A stretch of 64,000 nt of DNA, from NCBI GenBank assembly GCA_020634245.1, contig JACKCC010000016.1, positions 62,001 through 126,000 on the forward strand, written 5' to 3'. Position 1 is the stretch's first letter. Each line of letters starts with the position of its first letter. A model generated the notes under the pieces. That model ran no database searches. It had not been told where the DNA came from and saw only the letters and a list, made by a program, of their open reading frames with translations. The position numbers and the translations under genes were made by a program. Positions 44,440 through 52,977 of this stretch are shown here, one piece after another. Source of the DNA: Ardenticatenaceae bacterium (GTDB taxonomy: Bacteria; Chloroflexota; Anaerolineae; Promineifilales; Promineifilaceae).

Positions 44440-44447
44440 TATCCTTC

Positions 44448-45338
44448 CTATCCAAATCTATCCAGCAAGAACGACAGCGCCACCCGGTCAATCACGTCGC
44501 CAGTGCCGTTCCATCGCTCTTCCAAATTCTCTTCACCGACCAGCGCCCACAACGCCTTGCGTGTTGCATCGTCGAATTGGCCAGTTTGTTTACCTTGATA
44601 GTGACCGGTGCGCCGTAACATCGCTTGCAAATCGGCGGCCACTTCGTCTAACGGCACAACATTCTCAGAATCCACTTTGCCAAAGAACAGGTGATGCATT
44701 TCCACCAATTGCCCCAGCTTACGGATTGGTTCCGGATCATCATCGACGCGCAAGTCCAGGTAACGATCGGTCTGGCCGCCATAGCCGCCGTTTTCGCGTA
44801 CGACGAGCACACCGGCTGCCTGCCGGCCTCGTTTGTCACCGCCAGCGGCTTGTCCGGCCGCTAAGGCGGCCACCAGCCAATCGGCCAGCTCGCCTTCACC
44901 GCCGCGCACACGCTCAAATTCAGCGGCCATCGCCTCTACTGTACCTGCAACCAGGATATTACCCTGGCAGGTAAAGCCGTCGCCGACGAAATGCCCGGCC
45001 CAGGCATGACATTCAGAACCGGTATAGGCGGCGGCACGGCCGTTTCTGTCCACAACCCCAATCTGCCGCGTCTCCCGTTGCTCATCCGGCTCTATCAAAC
45101 TGGCAATCGTTTCCTCAGCCGACATACCCCGCTTCATCATGTACAACCCATCCGGCCCATAAGCCAGGTTGGCATACGACTGCGTCGCCACCGCACCAGC
45201 GCCAGCCTCAGCCCAGGAAACAACAGCCGCTGCTGCCAAAAACTTCGACTGCACCGCCACGCCCCACTCCTGACGACCTGGGTCATACGCCACAATTGAA
45301 AACGTCGCAATCGGTTGAATTCTATCTTCTACCTTCAT
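44448..45338 (-). CDS. DUF1028 protein with C-terminal peptidoglycan-binding-like region
   Basis: 296 aa. Residues 8-220 are the DUF1028 (Ntn-hydrolase-like) domain: ATFSIVAYDPGRQEWGVAVQSKFLAAAAVVSWAEAGAGAVATQSYAN, GVVDRNGRAAAYTGSECHAWAGH, QGNILVAG. Residues 235-296 resemble a winged-helix peptidoglycan-binding-like helix (LQAMLRRTGHYQGKQTGQFDDATRKAL). The family may hydrolyse small amide substrates; not established. Adjacent to lon but separated by 12 bases and in the same orientation, so probably co-transcribed. Confidence 0.85.
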   Translation of the reverse strand: MKVEDRIQPIATFSIVAYDPGRQEWGVAVQSKFLAAAAVVSWAEAGAGAVATQSYANLAYGPDGLYMMKRGMSAEETIASLIEPDEQRETRQIGVVDRNGRAAAYTGSECHAWAGHFVGDGFTCQGNILVAGTVEAMAAEFERVRGGEGELADWLVAALAAGQAAGGDKRGRQAAGVLVVRENGGYGGQTDRYLDLRVDDDPEPIRKLGQLVEMHHLFFGKVDSENVVPLDEVAADLQAMLRRTGHYQGKQTGQFDDATRKALWALVGEENLEERWNGTGDVIDRVALSFLLDRFG

Positions 45339-45350
45339 CCTTTTTCCTTT

Positions 45351-47837
45351 TTAAGCCGGCGGCGCTCCTGCTGGTGGTGACATGGGTAATGGAGCCGTTT
45401 TACTACGCCGTTGTTTAGGCGGTGGTGGCAGCAGCGCCGTTTCCAGCGCCTGTGCCGCCCGCTCAATCAACACGAATTGTACATCTTCGCGCAGCTTTTT
45501 GGGGACTTCATTTAAATCACTTTCATTCTTTTTAGGCAAAACAAACGTTTTAATACCGGCTCGCCGGGCAGCCAGAACCTTTTCCCGAACGCCACCAACT
45601 GGCAGCACCCGACCGCGCAGCGTAATTTCACCCGTCATCGCCACATCGCGGCGGATAGGCCGGTTGGTAAACGCCGATACCAGCGCCGTGGCCATCGTCA
45701 CCCCGGCCGACGGACCATCTTTGGGTACAGCGCCTTCCGGTATGTGAATGTGAATATCCAGTTTTTCAAACATCTCGTCATCAATTTTTAAGGCGGCCGA
45801 TTGACTGCGGATGTAACTTAAAGCTGCCTGGGCGCTTTCCTGCATGATGTCACCCAACTGGCCGGTCAGCGTTAAATTGCCCTTACCAGGCATTAGATTG
45901 ACCTCGATAAATAAAATATCGCCGCCAGCCATAGTCCAGGCTGCGCCCGTAGCCACGCCCACTTCATCCTGCTCTTGCAACATTTCCTGCATGAATCGAG
46001 GTGGTCCTAGCAGTTCTTCCACATGGCGGGCCGTAATGCGTTTGGTAAACCGCTTTTTTTCAGCCACCGATCGGGCTACTTTACGACAAACATTCGCCAC
46101 TTCCCGTTCCAAATTGCGTACCCCAGCCTCATGGGTGTATTGATGAATGATGGCGCGCATCGCATCCGTTTCAAACTGTAAACCCACGTCTTTTAGCCCA
46201 TGCTGTTCAAGCTGTTTGGGGATTAAGAACCGGCGGCTGATTTCCAGTTTTTCCTCTTCAAGATAACCGGAGAACTCGATAACCTCCATCCGATCCTGCA
46301 AGGCCGGTGGAATGGTATCCAGCATGTTGGCGGTGGTGATAAACATCACTTGGGATAGATCGAAATCCAAATCCAAATAATGGTCGGCAAAAGAATTGTT
46401 TTGTTCCGGGTCCAGCACTTCCAAAAGTGCTGCCGCCGGATCGCCGCGAAAATCCTGGCCCAACTTGTCAATTTCATCCAGCATAAAGAGCGGATTGGCT
46501 GTTCCCGCCCGGCGCATGGCCTGGATGATGCGGCCAGGCAGTGCGCCAATGTAGGTGCGGCGGTGGCCGCGAATTTCAGCTTCATCGCGTACGCCGCCCA
46601 GGCTGATGCGCACGAATTCCCGGCCCAGCGCGCGGGCAATGGAACGGCCGATTGACGTTTTGCCTGTTCCTGGCGGCCCTACAAAGCAAAGGATAGGGCT
46701 GCGCATCGTGTCGGGCGCAATTTTCTTGACGGCGATATATTCCAAAATGCGATCTTTTACTTTTTCCAGACCAAAATGATCATCTTCCAACACCTGGGAG
46801 GCGTGAATAACGTCCAGATTGTCAACGGATTTTTCTAACCAGGGTAAATCGATGATCCAATCGATGTAGGTGCGAATGATACCTACTTCGGGTGACATAG
46901 GCGGCATGGCTGAAAGGCGGGCAATTTCCTTTTCTACTTTGGCCTGCACATCATCCGGTAATTTCTTGTTGGCGACGGCATCTCGCAGTTCGTGCAGTTC
47001 CTGAGTAAAGATATCGCCTTCACCCAATTCGCCCTGAATAACCCGCATTTGTTCGCGTAGGAAATGTTCGCGCTGGGAGCGTTCGACCTCCTGTTGTACC
47101 TGGTTGTGAATCTGGTCTTCCAGTTCTAGCACGTCCAGTTCTTTGGCCAGGGCAATACTCATTTTTTGCAAGCGGACAGTCGGATCGATGGTTTCCAGCA
47201 TGTCCTGCCGGGTTTCCAGGGGCAAACTCAAGGTCGAGGCGATAAAATCGGCCAACCAGCCCGGCTCATCGATGTTGATGGCGAAGGTGTAGGCGTCTTC
47301 GGGCATGTTGCGATCTAGATTGACGACTTTTTCAAACAAGGTTGTTACGGCACGCATCAGCGCCTCGGTGTTGCGTTCCCACTCTGTTGGCTCATAAATG
47401 ATTTTGGCCCGTACCCGAATGTAGGGGTCCCATTGGGTGAATTCGATTATTTCTACCCGGTGGCGGCCTTGTCCCAATACACTGTTGGTATCATCGGGCA
47501 TGCGCAGCGCTTTGCCAATGGTGATTTCGGTGCCAATGGGGAAGATGTCTTCGGGGCCTGGAGTCAACACATTGCTGTCGCGTTGGGCGGAGACGATGAG
47601 GTTTTCATTGTTGTTCATGGCGGCTTGAATGGCGGCCAATGAACGTTCCCGGCCAACGAAGAGGGGCATAACCATTTGTGGAAAGAGGACGATGTCGCGT
47701 AGGGGCAGAAATGGGCCGCTGATGTAGCCATCTTCGTCGAGATGGTTTTTCAGTTCGAAGATTTCAGGGTCTAGTCCGGGTAAGGCGTCTATAAAATCTG
47801 GATATTGCGTTAAATCGAATTCGTTTTGGTGTGTCAT
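45351..47837 (-). CDS. lon: ATP-dependent Lon protease
   Basis: 828 aa from the ATG at 47837. N-terminal LonB-type substrate domain starts FLPLRDIVLFPQMVMPLFVGRE. AAA+ module with Walker A GPPGTGKTS (387-395), ISLGGVRDEAEIRGHRRTYIGALPG and MLDEIDK. Proteolytic Ser710 in PKDGPSAGV and Lys753 in REKVLAA. C terminus ends in a Pro-rich tail. Degrades damaged or regulatory proteins in the cytoplasm. No ribosome site is evident before the start and other starts are possible. No ACGGCCGT in this 2.5-kb gene, unlike its neighbours. folC stops 25 bases upstream. Confidence 0.97.
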   Translation of the reverse strand: MTHQNEFDLTQYPDFIDALPGLDPEIFELKNHLDEDGYISGPFLPLRDIVLFPQMVMPLFVGRERSLAAIQAAMNNNENLIVSAQRDSNVLTPGPEDIFPIGTEITIGKALRMPDDTNSVLGQGRHRVEIIEFTQWDPYIRVRAKIIYEPTEWERNTEALMRAVTTLFEKVVNLDRNMPEDAYTFAINIDEPGWLADFIASTLSLPLETRQDMLETIDPTVRLQKMSIALAKELDVLELEDQIHNQVQQEVERSQREHFLREQMRVIQGELGEGDIFTQELHELRDAVANKKLPDDVQAKVEKEIARLSAMPPMSPEVGIIRTYIDWIIDLPWLEKSVDNLDVIHASQVLEDDHFGLEKVKDRILEYIAVKKIAPDTMRSPILCFVGPPGTGKTSIGRSIARALGREFVRISLGGVRDEAEIRGHRRTYIGALPGRIIQAMRRAGTANPLFMLDEIDKLGQDFRGDPAAALLEVLDPEQNNSFADHYLDLDFDLSQVMFITTANMLDTIPPALQDRMEVIEFSGYLEEEKLEISRRFLIPKQLEQHGLKDVGLQFETDAMRAIIHQYTHEAGVRNLEREVANVCRKVARSVAEKKRFTKRITARHVEELLGPPRFMQEMLQEQDEVGVATGAAWTMAGGDILFIEVNLMPGKGNLTLTGQLGDIMQESAQAALSYIRSQSAALKIDDEMFEKLDIHIHIPEGAVPKDGPSAGVTMATALVSAFTNRPIRRDVAMTGEITLRGRVLPVGGVREKVLAARRAGIKTFVLPKKNESDLNEVPKKLREDVQFVLIERAAQALETALLPPPPKQRRSKTAPLPMSPPAGAPPA

Positions 47838-47862
47838 AGTTATTTGACGGGATTTGGGTCTG

Positions 47863-49251
47863 TTACTCTGATACGGCCGTTTTGTTATCAGCAATGCCTG
47901 GAAATAGTAAAATGGATTGTAAATTTTCCCATTGATTCAGCAAATCGCCAACCACGAAGATGGAGCCGGTGACGCAAATCAAGTCGTGCGGACCGGCTTT
48001 TTGCCAGGTCTGGCTGACGGCCTGGGTTAAATCGGGGTTGGCAGTCATGGTATAGCCGGCTTGAGCGGCTAAACGAACGATGTCTTCGGGGGCATCGGCA
48101 CGGGGGTGGGTGGAGATGGTGGCCACGGCGCCAGCAGCTAAAGGTAAGAGTTCGGTCAACATACCGGCTACGTCTTTACCGGCGCTGGCCCCGAAGATGA
48201 GCCACAGTTTTTCGTATTGGTAGTCGTGGGTGAGGGCGTGGCGCAGCCGGATGGCGGAATCGACGTTATGAGCGCAGTCGAGCAGGATGGTGGGCGTGGC
48301 GGGTGATTCGTGCAGGGTTTGGAGACGGCCGTTCCACTGCACCGTTGCCAATCCCGTCCGAACCGCATCCAGAGTGAGGTTGGGCAATTGAGGCTGTACA
48401 GTTGCCAACGCCGCCACGGCTACCGCACCATTTTCCACCTGATGGTCGCCAACCAAAGCCAGGGGAAAGGCAGAAGGATGAGGGCAAAAGTCAGAAGGGG
48501 AACGCGTGATGACTAATTCCTGCTTTCTGCCTTCAAATTTCCAATTTTGGCCAACGATGCTGATGGGTGATTCCCGCTCAACGGCGATTTCTACCAATTT
48601 GTTTTGCGCTTCTAGCTGCTGCGGTGCAGTGACGACAGGGATGCCGGGCTTGATGATACCGCCCTTTTCCCAGGCAATTTGGGACAGGGTGTTACCCAGC
48701 AAATCGGTATGGTCAAAGCTGAGGCGGGTGATGACGGAAACGAGCGGTGTGACGACATTGGTGGCATCCAGCCGCCCGCCCAGACCCACTTCGACAACAG
48801 CCACATCCACTTTCTGTTGGGCAAAGTGGAGAAAAGCGATGGCGGTGACGACTTCAAACCAGGTGATGTCTTCGACGGCGGCAACGGCCGTTTTTAACCG
48901 ATCCATCAAGCGCACAAAATCGGCGGGGGGGATACGGCCGTCCGGATCATCCGGTGTCAAAATGCGAATCCGTTCCCGAAACTCCTGCACGTGGGGCGAG
49001 GTGTACAGCCCGACGCGATACCCGGCGGCCTGCAAGCTGGCAGCACATATGGCAGCTACCGATCCTTTGCCCTTGGTCCCGGCGATGTGAATCGATGGGA
49101 ATTCCCGGTGCGGGTTGCCCAAAAATTCCATCAACCGGTGTGGGCGGGAGGCATCCAGCTTACTGGCCATATAGCGATCATGCCGCCGCATCTCAAAATT
49201 AATCAGACCATACAAATAATCGATGGCTTGATCATACGCTTGTAAGTCCAT
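47863..49251 (-). CDS. folC: folylpolyglutamate/dihydrofolate synthase
   Basis: 462 aa from ATG 49251; the frame extends further upstream (49428), but MDLQAYDQAIDYLYGL matches the family start. Mur-ligase fold: P-loop HIAGTKGKGSVAA, SPHVQEFRERIRI, VEVGLGGRLDATNVV, ITRLSFDHTDLLG, and LLDCAHN. Ligates glutamate to folate or to dihydropteroate. Around its residues 243-265 the protein contains the family F repeat in frame (KQELVITRSPSDFCPHPSAF), between the central and C-terminal domains. Lon follows downstream. Confidence 0.93.
   Translation of the reverse strand: MDLQAYDQAIDYLYGLINFEMRRHDRYMASKLDASRPHRLMEFLGNPHREFPSIHIAGTKGKGSVAAICAASLQAAGYRVGLYTSPHVQEFRERIRILTPDDPDGRIPPADFVRLMDRLKTAVAAVEDITWFEVVTAIAFLHFAQQKVDVAVVEVGLGGRLDATNVVTPLVSVITRLSFDHTDLLGNTLSQIAWEKGGIIKPGIPVVTAPQQLEAQNKLVEIAVERESPISIVGQNWKFEGRKQELVITRSPSDFCPHPSAFPLALVGDHQVENGAVAVAALATVQPQLPNLTLDAVRTGLATVQWNGRLQTLHESPATPTILLDCAHNVDSAIRLRHALTHDYQYEKLWLIFGASAGKDVAGMLTELLPLAAGAVATISTHPRADAPEDIVRLAAQAGYTMTANPDLTQAVSQTWQKAGPHDLICVTGSIFVVGDLLNQWENLQSILLFPGIADNKTAVSE
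48466..48534. repeat. family F hairpin repeat inside folC
   Basis: AAAGGCAGAAGGATGAGGGC at the left and GCTTTCTGCCTTC at the right. Same as the E1-E2 spacer repeat at 23463. It is translated in frame in folC. Confidence 0.75.
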
Positions 49252-49312
49252 ATTGTTGGCGTCATTGTTCATAAGCATGATTGTAGCTAATAACCGACCC
49301 AAGGGAAAATCT

Positions 49313-49341
49313 TTGACAATGCGGTGGGCGCTGGCTACACT
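49313..49341 (+). promoter_or_regulatory. sigma-70-like promoter upstream of the small membrane protein gene
   Basis: TTGACA (49313-49318), 17-base spacer, TACACT (49336-49341). This is the best -35/-10 match seen in the window. The transcript would start near 49348, 57 bases before the ATG at 49405. Confidence 0.75.
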
Positions 49342-49404
49342 TTCGCACACATAGATGAAAAGCGTGTGTCGATTTTCAGAATCGACAGACAAAGAGGAGC
49401 AATA

Positions 49405-49785
49405 ATGGGAATTGTACGTGTCGTTCATGCGACCTTATCCAATACGATCTGGCTGTTTTTTCTGGCATTAGGGTTGTGGGGCTTGTTTAATGCCGTCCGC
49501 AAACGCGGTGTTGATGGCAGTTATCTGGGCGCAATGGTCATCGGTGAAGTTTTGTTTGCTGTTCAGGCAGTATTGGGCGTTGTTTTGTGGGCCGGCGGTT
49601 TTCTGCCTGGTTTAGGGCGGCCGACGATGCACATTTTGTACGGTGCGTTTGCGCTGGTGTTTATGCCTTTCGTTTATTTTGTCTGGCTTAAAGGGGATGA
49701 TTCGGTGCAGTCGCAGTGGGTGCTGGGTTTTACGACGTTGTTTTTGTTTGGCGTGGCGCTGCGAGCCGTTTCGGTTGCGGCTTAA
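49405..49785 (+). CDS. small four-helix membrane protein, unknown function
   Basis: 126 aa with four hydrophobic helices (about 12-30, 44-65, 78-95, 105-124), e.g. IWLFFLALGLWGLF and MVIGEVLFAVQAVLGVVLWAGG. Family not recognised. ATG has AGAGGAG eight bases upstream and a strong sigma-70 promoter, so it should be expressed from its own promoter. Convergent with the arylamine acetyltransferase, whose stop is one base from its own. Confidence 0.75.
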   Translation: MGIVRVVHATLSNTIWLFFLALGLWGLFNAVRKRGVDGSYLGAMVIGEVLFAVQAVLGVVLWAGGFLPGLGRPTMHILYGAFALVFMPFVYFVWLKGDDSVQSQWVLGFTTLFLFGVALRAVSVAA

Positions 49786-49786
49786 T

Positions 49787-50599
49787 TTATAGTGACAACG
49801 CCTGAAATGCGGCTTGAACGACTGATTTGTCAATAGCGAAATGCTGGGCAACGGCCGTTGCCGCATCACCATCCAGCATAAAACCAGTCCGCATACCGTT
49901 GACAAATCGGAGCAGCTGCCACGGCTGTTCGCCCGTGTTAAATCGCCAGGTCTGGTCTGCCACCACCTTGTTAATGACGATGCGATCCAGAAAGAGACCA
50001 TCGGGACCATAATCAGTTGTTGTGGCTGCCAGATATGTTTCATCTGGGACGGGCCGATCAATCAAGGTGAATGCATTGCGATTAGGGTGGGGGTGCTGCT
50101 CGATTTGATAAACATCAGGGCCGTCGGGTCGGACAGTATATTTCATGAATTGGGTTGTCCGGTGCATGGTACCATACGGGCTGACCGGCAGTGGTGCGTA
50201 AAGCGGGAATCCGGCATCGACCAGCCATTTTTGACCATTTATCAGGATGATAATGGCTGTGTGACAGCCAATCGAATCGCCCATGTTGTTGATGGTCAGG
50301 TAGCCTTCGTAGCCCAACGCTTGCAGCAGGCTGAAAAAGGCGTAGTTGCTCTCGAAGCAGGTGCCGCCGCCGCCCCGCTCCAGGTTGTCGGTCCAGAATT
50401 CTTCCGGCCAGCGCGGGCAAACGGCCGTTTCTGCTGTTCTGGCCCGTTTGACAATGCGAAAAACGGTCTCCCAGGGTACAGTACGGATGTAAGCATTGAC
50501 CAATGTCTCAAGCAAGGATAAAGTGGGAAGGGTCGCCACAACGTCAAAACGGCGTAAAATGGTTTTCACCAAAGCGGGGGATAGGCGTGGAAATGACAT
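49787..50599 (-). CDS. arylamine N-acetyltransferase-like protein
   Basis: 270 aa. Catalytic triad of the NAT family visible: Cys81 in GGGGTCFESNYAF, His113 in GCHTAIII, Asp128 in LVDAGFP. Transfers acetyl or another acyl group from CoA to an arylamine; in actinobacteria and cyanobacteria related proteins act in aromatic polyketide or amide synthesis. Starts with MSFPRLSP; no clear ribosome site. Divergent from the small GNAT gene (50 bases). Confidence 0.88.
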   Translation of the reverse strand: MSFPRLSPALVKTILRRFDVVATLPTLSLLETLVNAYIRTVPWETVFRIVKRARTAETAVCPRWPEEFWTDNLERGGGGTCFESNYAFFSLLQALGYEGYLTINNMGDSIGCHTAIIILINGQKWLVDAGFPLYAPLPVSPYGTMHRTTQFMKYTVRPDGPDVYQIEQHPHPNRNAFTLIDRPVPDETYLAATTTDYGPDGLFLDRIVINKVVADQTWRFNTGEQPWQLLRFVNGMRTGFMLDGDAATAVAQHFAIDKSVVQAAFQALSL

Positions 50600-50648
50600 G
50601 AGACAATGTTAGCAAACGGCTGTGATGCCGCCAAATTGTAGAGAATAT

Positions 50649-51137
50649 ATGGAAACATTTGACATCCGCTCTGTTGATGAAATTGATCCACAGCGGATTA
50701 TAAACTTTTTAGAGCGCCGGTGGGGGAGCCAGATGGTTGTTTCGCGCGGCAAGCTGCATGATGCCGCGGCACTGCCAGGCTTTTTTGCTTGCCATCATGA
50801 ACGCGTGATTGGATTAGCCACTTACCATATTGTTGATGCGGCGTGTGAATTGGTGACGCTGGACAGTGAAGTGGAAGAAATTGGCGTTGGATCGGCTTTA
50901 ATTGATGCTGTAAAGAAAGCTGCCGTTGCCGCCGGCTGTCATCGTCTGTGGTTGATTACGACAAATGACAACTTACCGGCTTTGGGTTTTTATCAAAAGC
51001 GCGGGTTCAGGATAACGGCCGTTCACGCCAACGCCCTGGAACAATCGCGCCAGCTCAAACCGCAAATCCCCCACACCGGACTGGATGGCATTCCCCTGCG
51101 TGACGAAATCGAACTAGAACTGCCGCTGACTCCCTGA
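50649..51137 (+). CDS. GNAT family N-acetyltransferase
   Basis: 162 aa. Acetyl-CoA motif: VTLDSEVEEIGVGSALIDAVKKAAVAAGCHRLWLITTNDNLPALGFYQKRGFRI (near 75-128), the central Gly-x-Gly strand-helix and the TNDNxxALxFYxxxGF end of the GNAT fold. Substrate unknown. ATG at 50649 chosen over the longer frame (50622). Stop is five bases from the convergent methyltransferase stop. Confidence 0.85.
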   Translation: METFDIRSVDEIDPQRIINFLERRWGSQMVVSRGKLHDAAALPGFFACHHERVIGLATYHIVDAACELVTLDSEVEEIGVGSALIDAVKKAAVAAGCHRLWLITTNDNLPALGFYQKRGFRITAVHANALEQSRQLKPQIPHTGLDGIPLRDEIELELPLTP

Positions 51138-51142
51138 ACGGT

Positions 51143-51718
51143 TTATCGTTTGCGGGCCACCAACTGCTCACTGGCCTTAATCGGCCGCGATTGATCATCC
51201 AGGATTTCAGCTCGTCCATAATGGATGATGTCGAAATCGGCGAATGCTGTTTGCAGTTCGCCGGGGTCCAGGTAATGTTCGGGATATTCTTTTTGGGGGT
51301 CGATTTTGACGAAGGTCTCAAAAAAGAGCAGCCCGCCCTGTTTAAGTGCCTGCCGGTACATGGGAAATGTGGCCCGTTCCAAAAAACGAAAGTTGACGAT
51401 GACGTCGAAATAATTGGCCGGTAGCCAGGGATGAGCGAGATCGCATACGGCCGTTTCCAACCACACCCCTCGTTTTATCGCCGACTCCCGCGCCAGCCGC
51501 AGCCCCACCTCTGAAATATCCAGGGCAATGACGTGCAGCCCGCGCTCGGCTAGAAACAAACCATGTAAAGCTACACCGGCGGCGGCATCTAAAGCCAGAC
51601 CGCTTTCCGGCAGCAGGTGGGCAAATTCAACGAGCAGTTGGCGGGGGCGGCGATTTTGCCAATGAGAACCATCCTTCGTGTAACGGCCGTTCCACCGGGC
51701 AGCAGCATCGTGAGCCAT
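51143..51718 (-). CDS. class I SAM-dependent methyltransferase
   Basis: 191 aa from ATG 51718. Rossmann-like fold: ALDAAAGVALHGLFLAERGLHVIALDISEVGLRLA (SAM motif I and Asp of ALDIS), then AVCDLAHPWLPANYFDVIVNFRFLERATFP. The SAM-motif start and the length fit TehB/thiopurine-type small-molecule methyltransferases. Its ATG overlaps the stop of the SDR gene by one base (TGATG), so it is coupled to it. Confidence 0.85.
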   Translation of the reverse strand: MAHDAAARWNGRYTKDGSHWQNRRPRQLLVEFAHLLPESGLALDAAAGVALHGLFLAERGLHVIALDISEVGLRLARESAIKRGVWLETAVCDLAHPWLPANYFDVIVNFRFLERATFPMYRQALKQGGLLFFETFVKIDPQKEYPEHYLDPGELQTAFADFDIIHYGRAEILDDQSRPIKASEQLVARKR

Positions 51719-52557
51719 CAAACAGCCAATCCGGTCATGCGGGCGCTGATTTGCCACAATTTAGCGGCAACGCTTTCATCGTAGCTGAGGTCGGCACTGC
51801 GCTGGGTGCGCTGGTGGCTGAAATATTTTCCAGTTACACCTTCAACTTCCGGCGATGACGCCAGATAAATCGAGGTTTGTGCACCGTCCATGAGCTGGCT
51901 CATTGAAGCCATATCCTGACTGCGCCCCATGTAAGCGGCATTCAAATTGGTAGAAATGACACCGGGGTGCAGGCAGTTAGCGGTAACGGCCGTTCCCTCG
52001 AGCCGCCGTGCCAGTTCGTAGGTGAACAACACATTCATCAATTTAGTCTGGCCGTAAACGCCGGTGGGATTGTAACGGCGTTCATTCTGTAAATCGTCAA
52101 AATCTATCGTGGCCCAGGCGTGGACTTGGGACGAGACGTTGACGATGCGGGCTGGCGCGCTGGCTTTGATTAAATCCAGCAGCAGGTTGGTGAGCAAAAA
52201 GTAGGCCAGGTGATTGACCGCAAACTGTAATTCGTACCCGTCCTCCGTGACCTGGCGCGTTTGAGGGATTACGCCAGCGTTGTTGACGAGAACATCTAGC
52301 CGGTTGTTCCGCTCCAGGAATTCATCAGCCAATCGGCGGATTTGGGCCTGGGATGAGAGGTCGGCAACGAGTAAATCGACGTGTGTGTTGTTGGCGGCTT
52401 GTTTGATTTGGGTAACGGCCGTTTCCCCCCTATTCCGGTCCCGGCTGACAATGACGATATGTACTCCAAGTTGGGCCAATCCGATTGCTGTCGCCAATCC
52501 AATCCCGGTATTGCCGCCGGTAATGAGACAAACCTGTTCATTCATCGCTGCATTCAT
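51718..52557 (-). CDS. short-chain dehydrogenase/reductase
   Basis: 279 aa. Classic NAD(P) motif TGGNTGIGLATA (near 12-23) and NNAGV, Ser in IVNVSSQVHA, Tyr-x-x-x-Lys in YGQTKLM near 156. C-terminal half fits retinol-dehydrogenase-like atypical SDRs (LSYDES...). Start ATG 52557 follows AAGGA and overlaps the stop of the small membrane protein gene (ATGA). Linked to the methyltransferase in one operon. Confidence 0.88.
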   Translation of the reverse strand: MNAAMNEQVCLITGGNTGIGLATAIGLAQLGVHIVIVSRDRNRGETAVTQIKQAANNTHVDLLVADLSSQAQIRRLADEFLERNNRLDVLVNNAGVIPQTRQVTEDGYELQFAVNHLAYFLLTNLLLDLIKASAPARIVNVSSQVHAWATIDFDDLQNERRYNPTGVYGQTKLMNVLFTYELARRLEGTAVTANCLHPGVISTNLNAAYMGRSQDMASMSQLMDGAQTSIYLASSPEVEGVTGKYFSHQRTQRSADLSYDESVAAKLWQISARMTGLAV

Positions 52558-52889
52558 CGGACCATCCTTGTTGTGTAAACCACCACAGCCACAGCGACCG
52601 CACCGATAACAAACCACGACCAGGGCCGGGGTACAAAAATGAGCAAAACGGAGCCGGTCAGGCCCAGGCCAATGCCCAGCAGCGCGTTGCGGAGTAACTG
52701 CTTGTTCTCTGGCGTGAACTGGCGGCGCTTTTCCGGACGGGCATCCCAATCAGGGATGGCATACAACACCAGCGTGGCCAAAATGAACATCGCGGCCACG
52801 ATTGTTCCCAGCATCCCCGGCAAAATAAGCAGCGAAACGACAATGAAGACGAAAAAAATGAGGGCAAATTTGTTTTTATTTTTGAGCAT
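52554..52889 (-). CDS. small membrane protein, unknown
   Basis: 111 aa with four hydrophobic segments (LIFFVFIVVSLLILPG, GTIVAAMFILATLVLYAI, LLGIGLGLTGSVLLIF, WSWFVIGAVAVAVVVYTT). Family not recognised. First gene of a three-gene operon (membrane protein, SDR, methyltransferase) with overlapping junctions. No clear ribosome site before the ATG at 52889. Confidence 0.65.
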   Translation of the reverse strand: MLKNKNKFALIFFVFIVVSLLILPGMLGTIVAAMFILATLVLYAIPDWDARPEKRRQFTPENKQLLRNALLGIGLGLTGSVLLIFVPRPWSWFVIGAVAVAVVVYTTRMVR

Positions 52890-52977
52890 AGTAATTAAAG
52901 TGCTTTTGGATTTTGTAGGTATGGGTGGCGGGCAGCGAGTGACGGTCACAGAAACAGTACCTGCCACTTGCCACTCG

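Noticed and set aside
52558..52749. Upstream extension of the SDR frame
   Set aside because: It lies inside the small membrane protein gene; ATG 52557 has AAGGA upstream and ATGA coupling.
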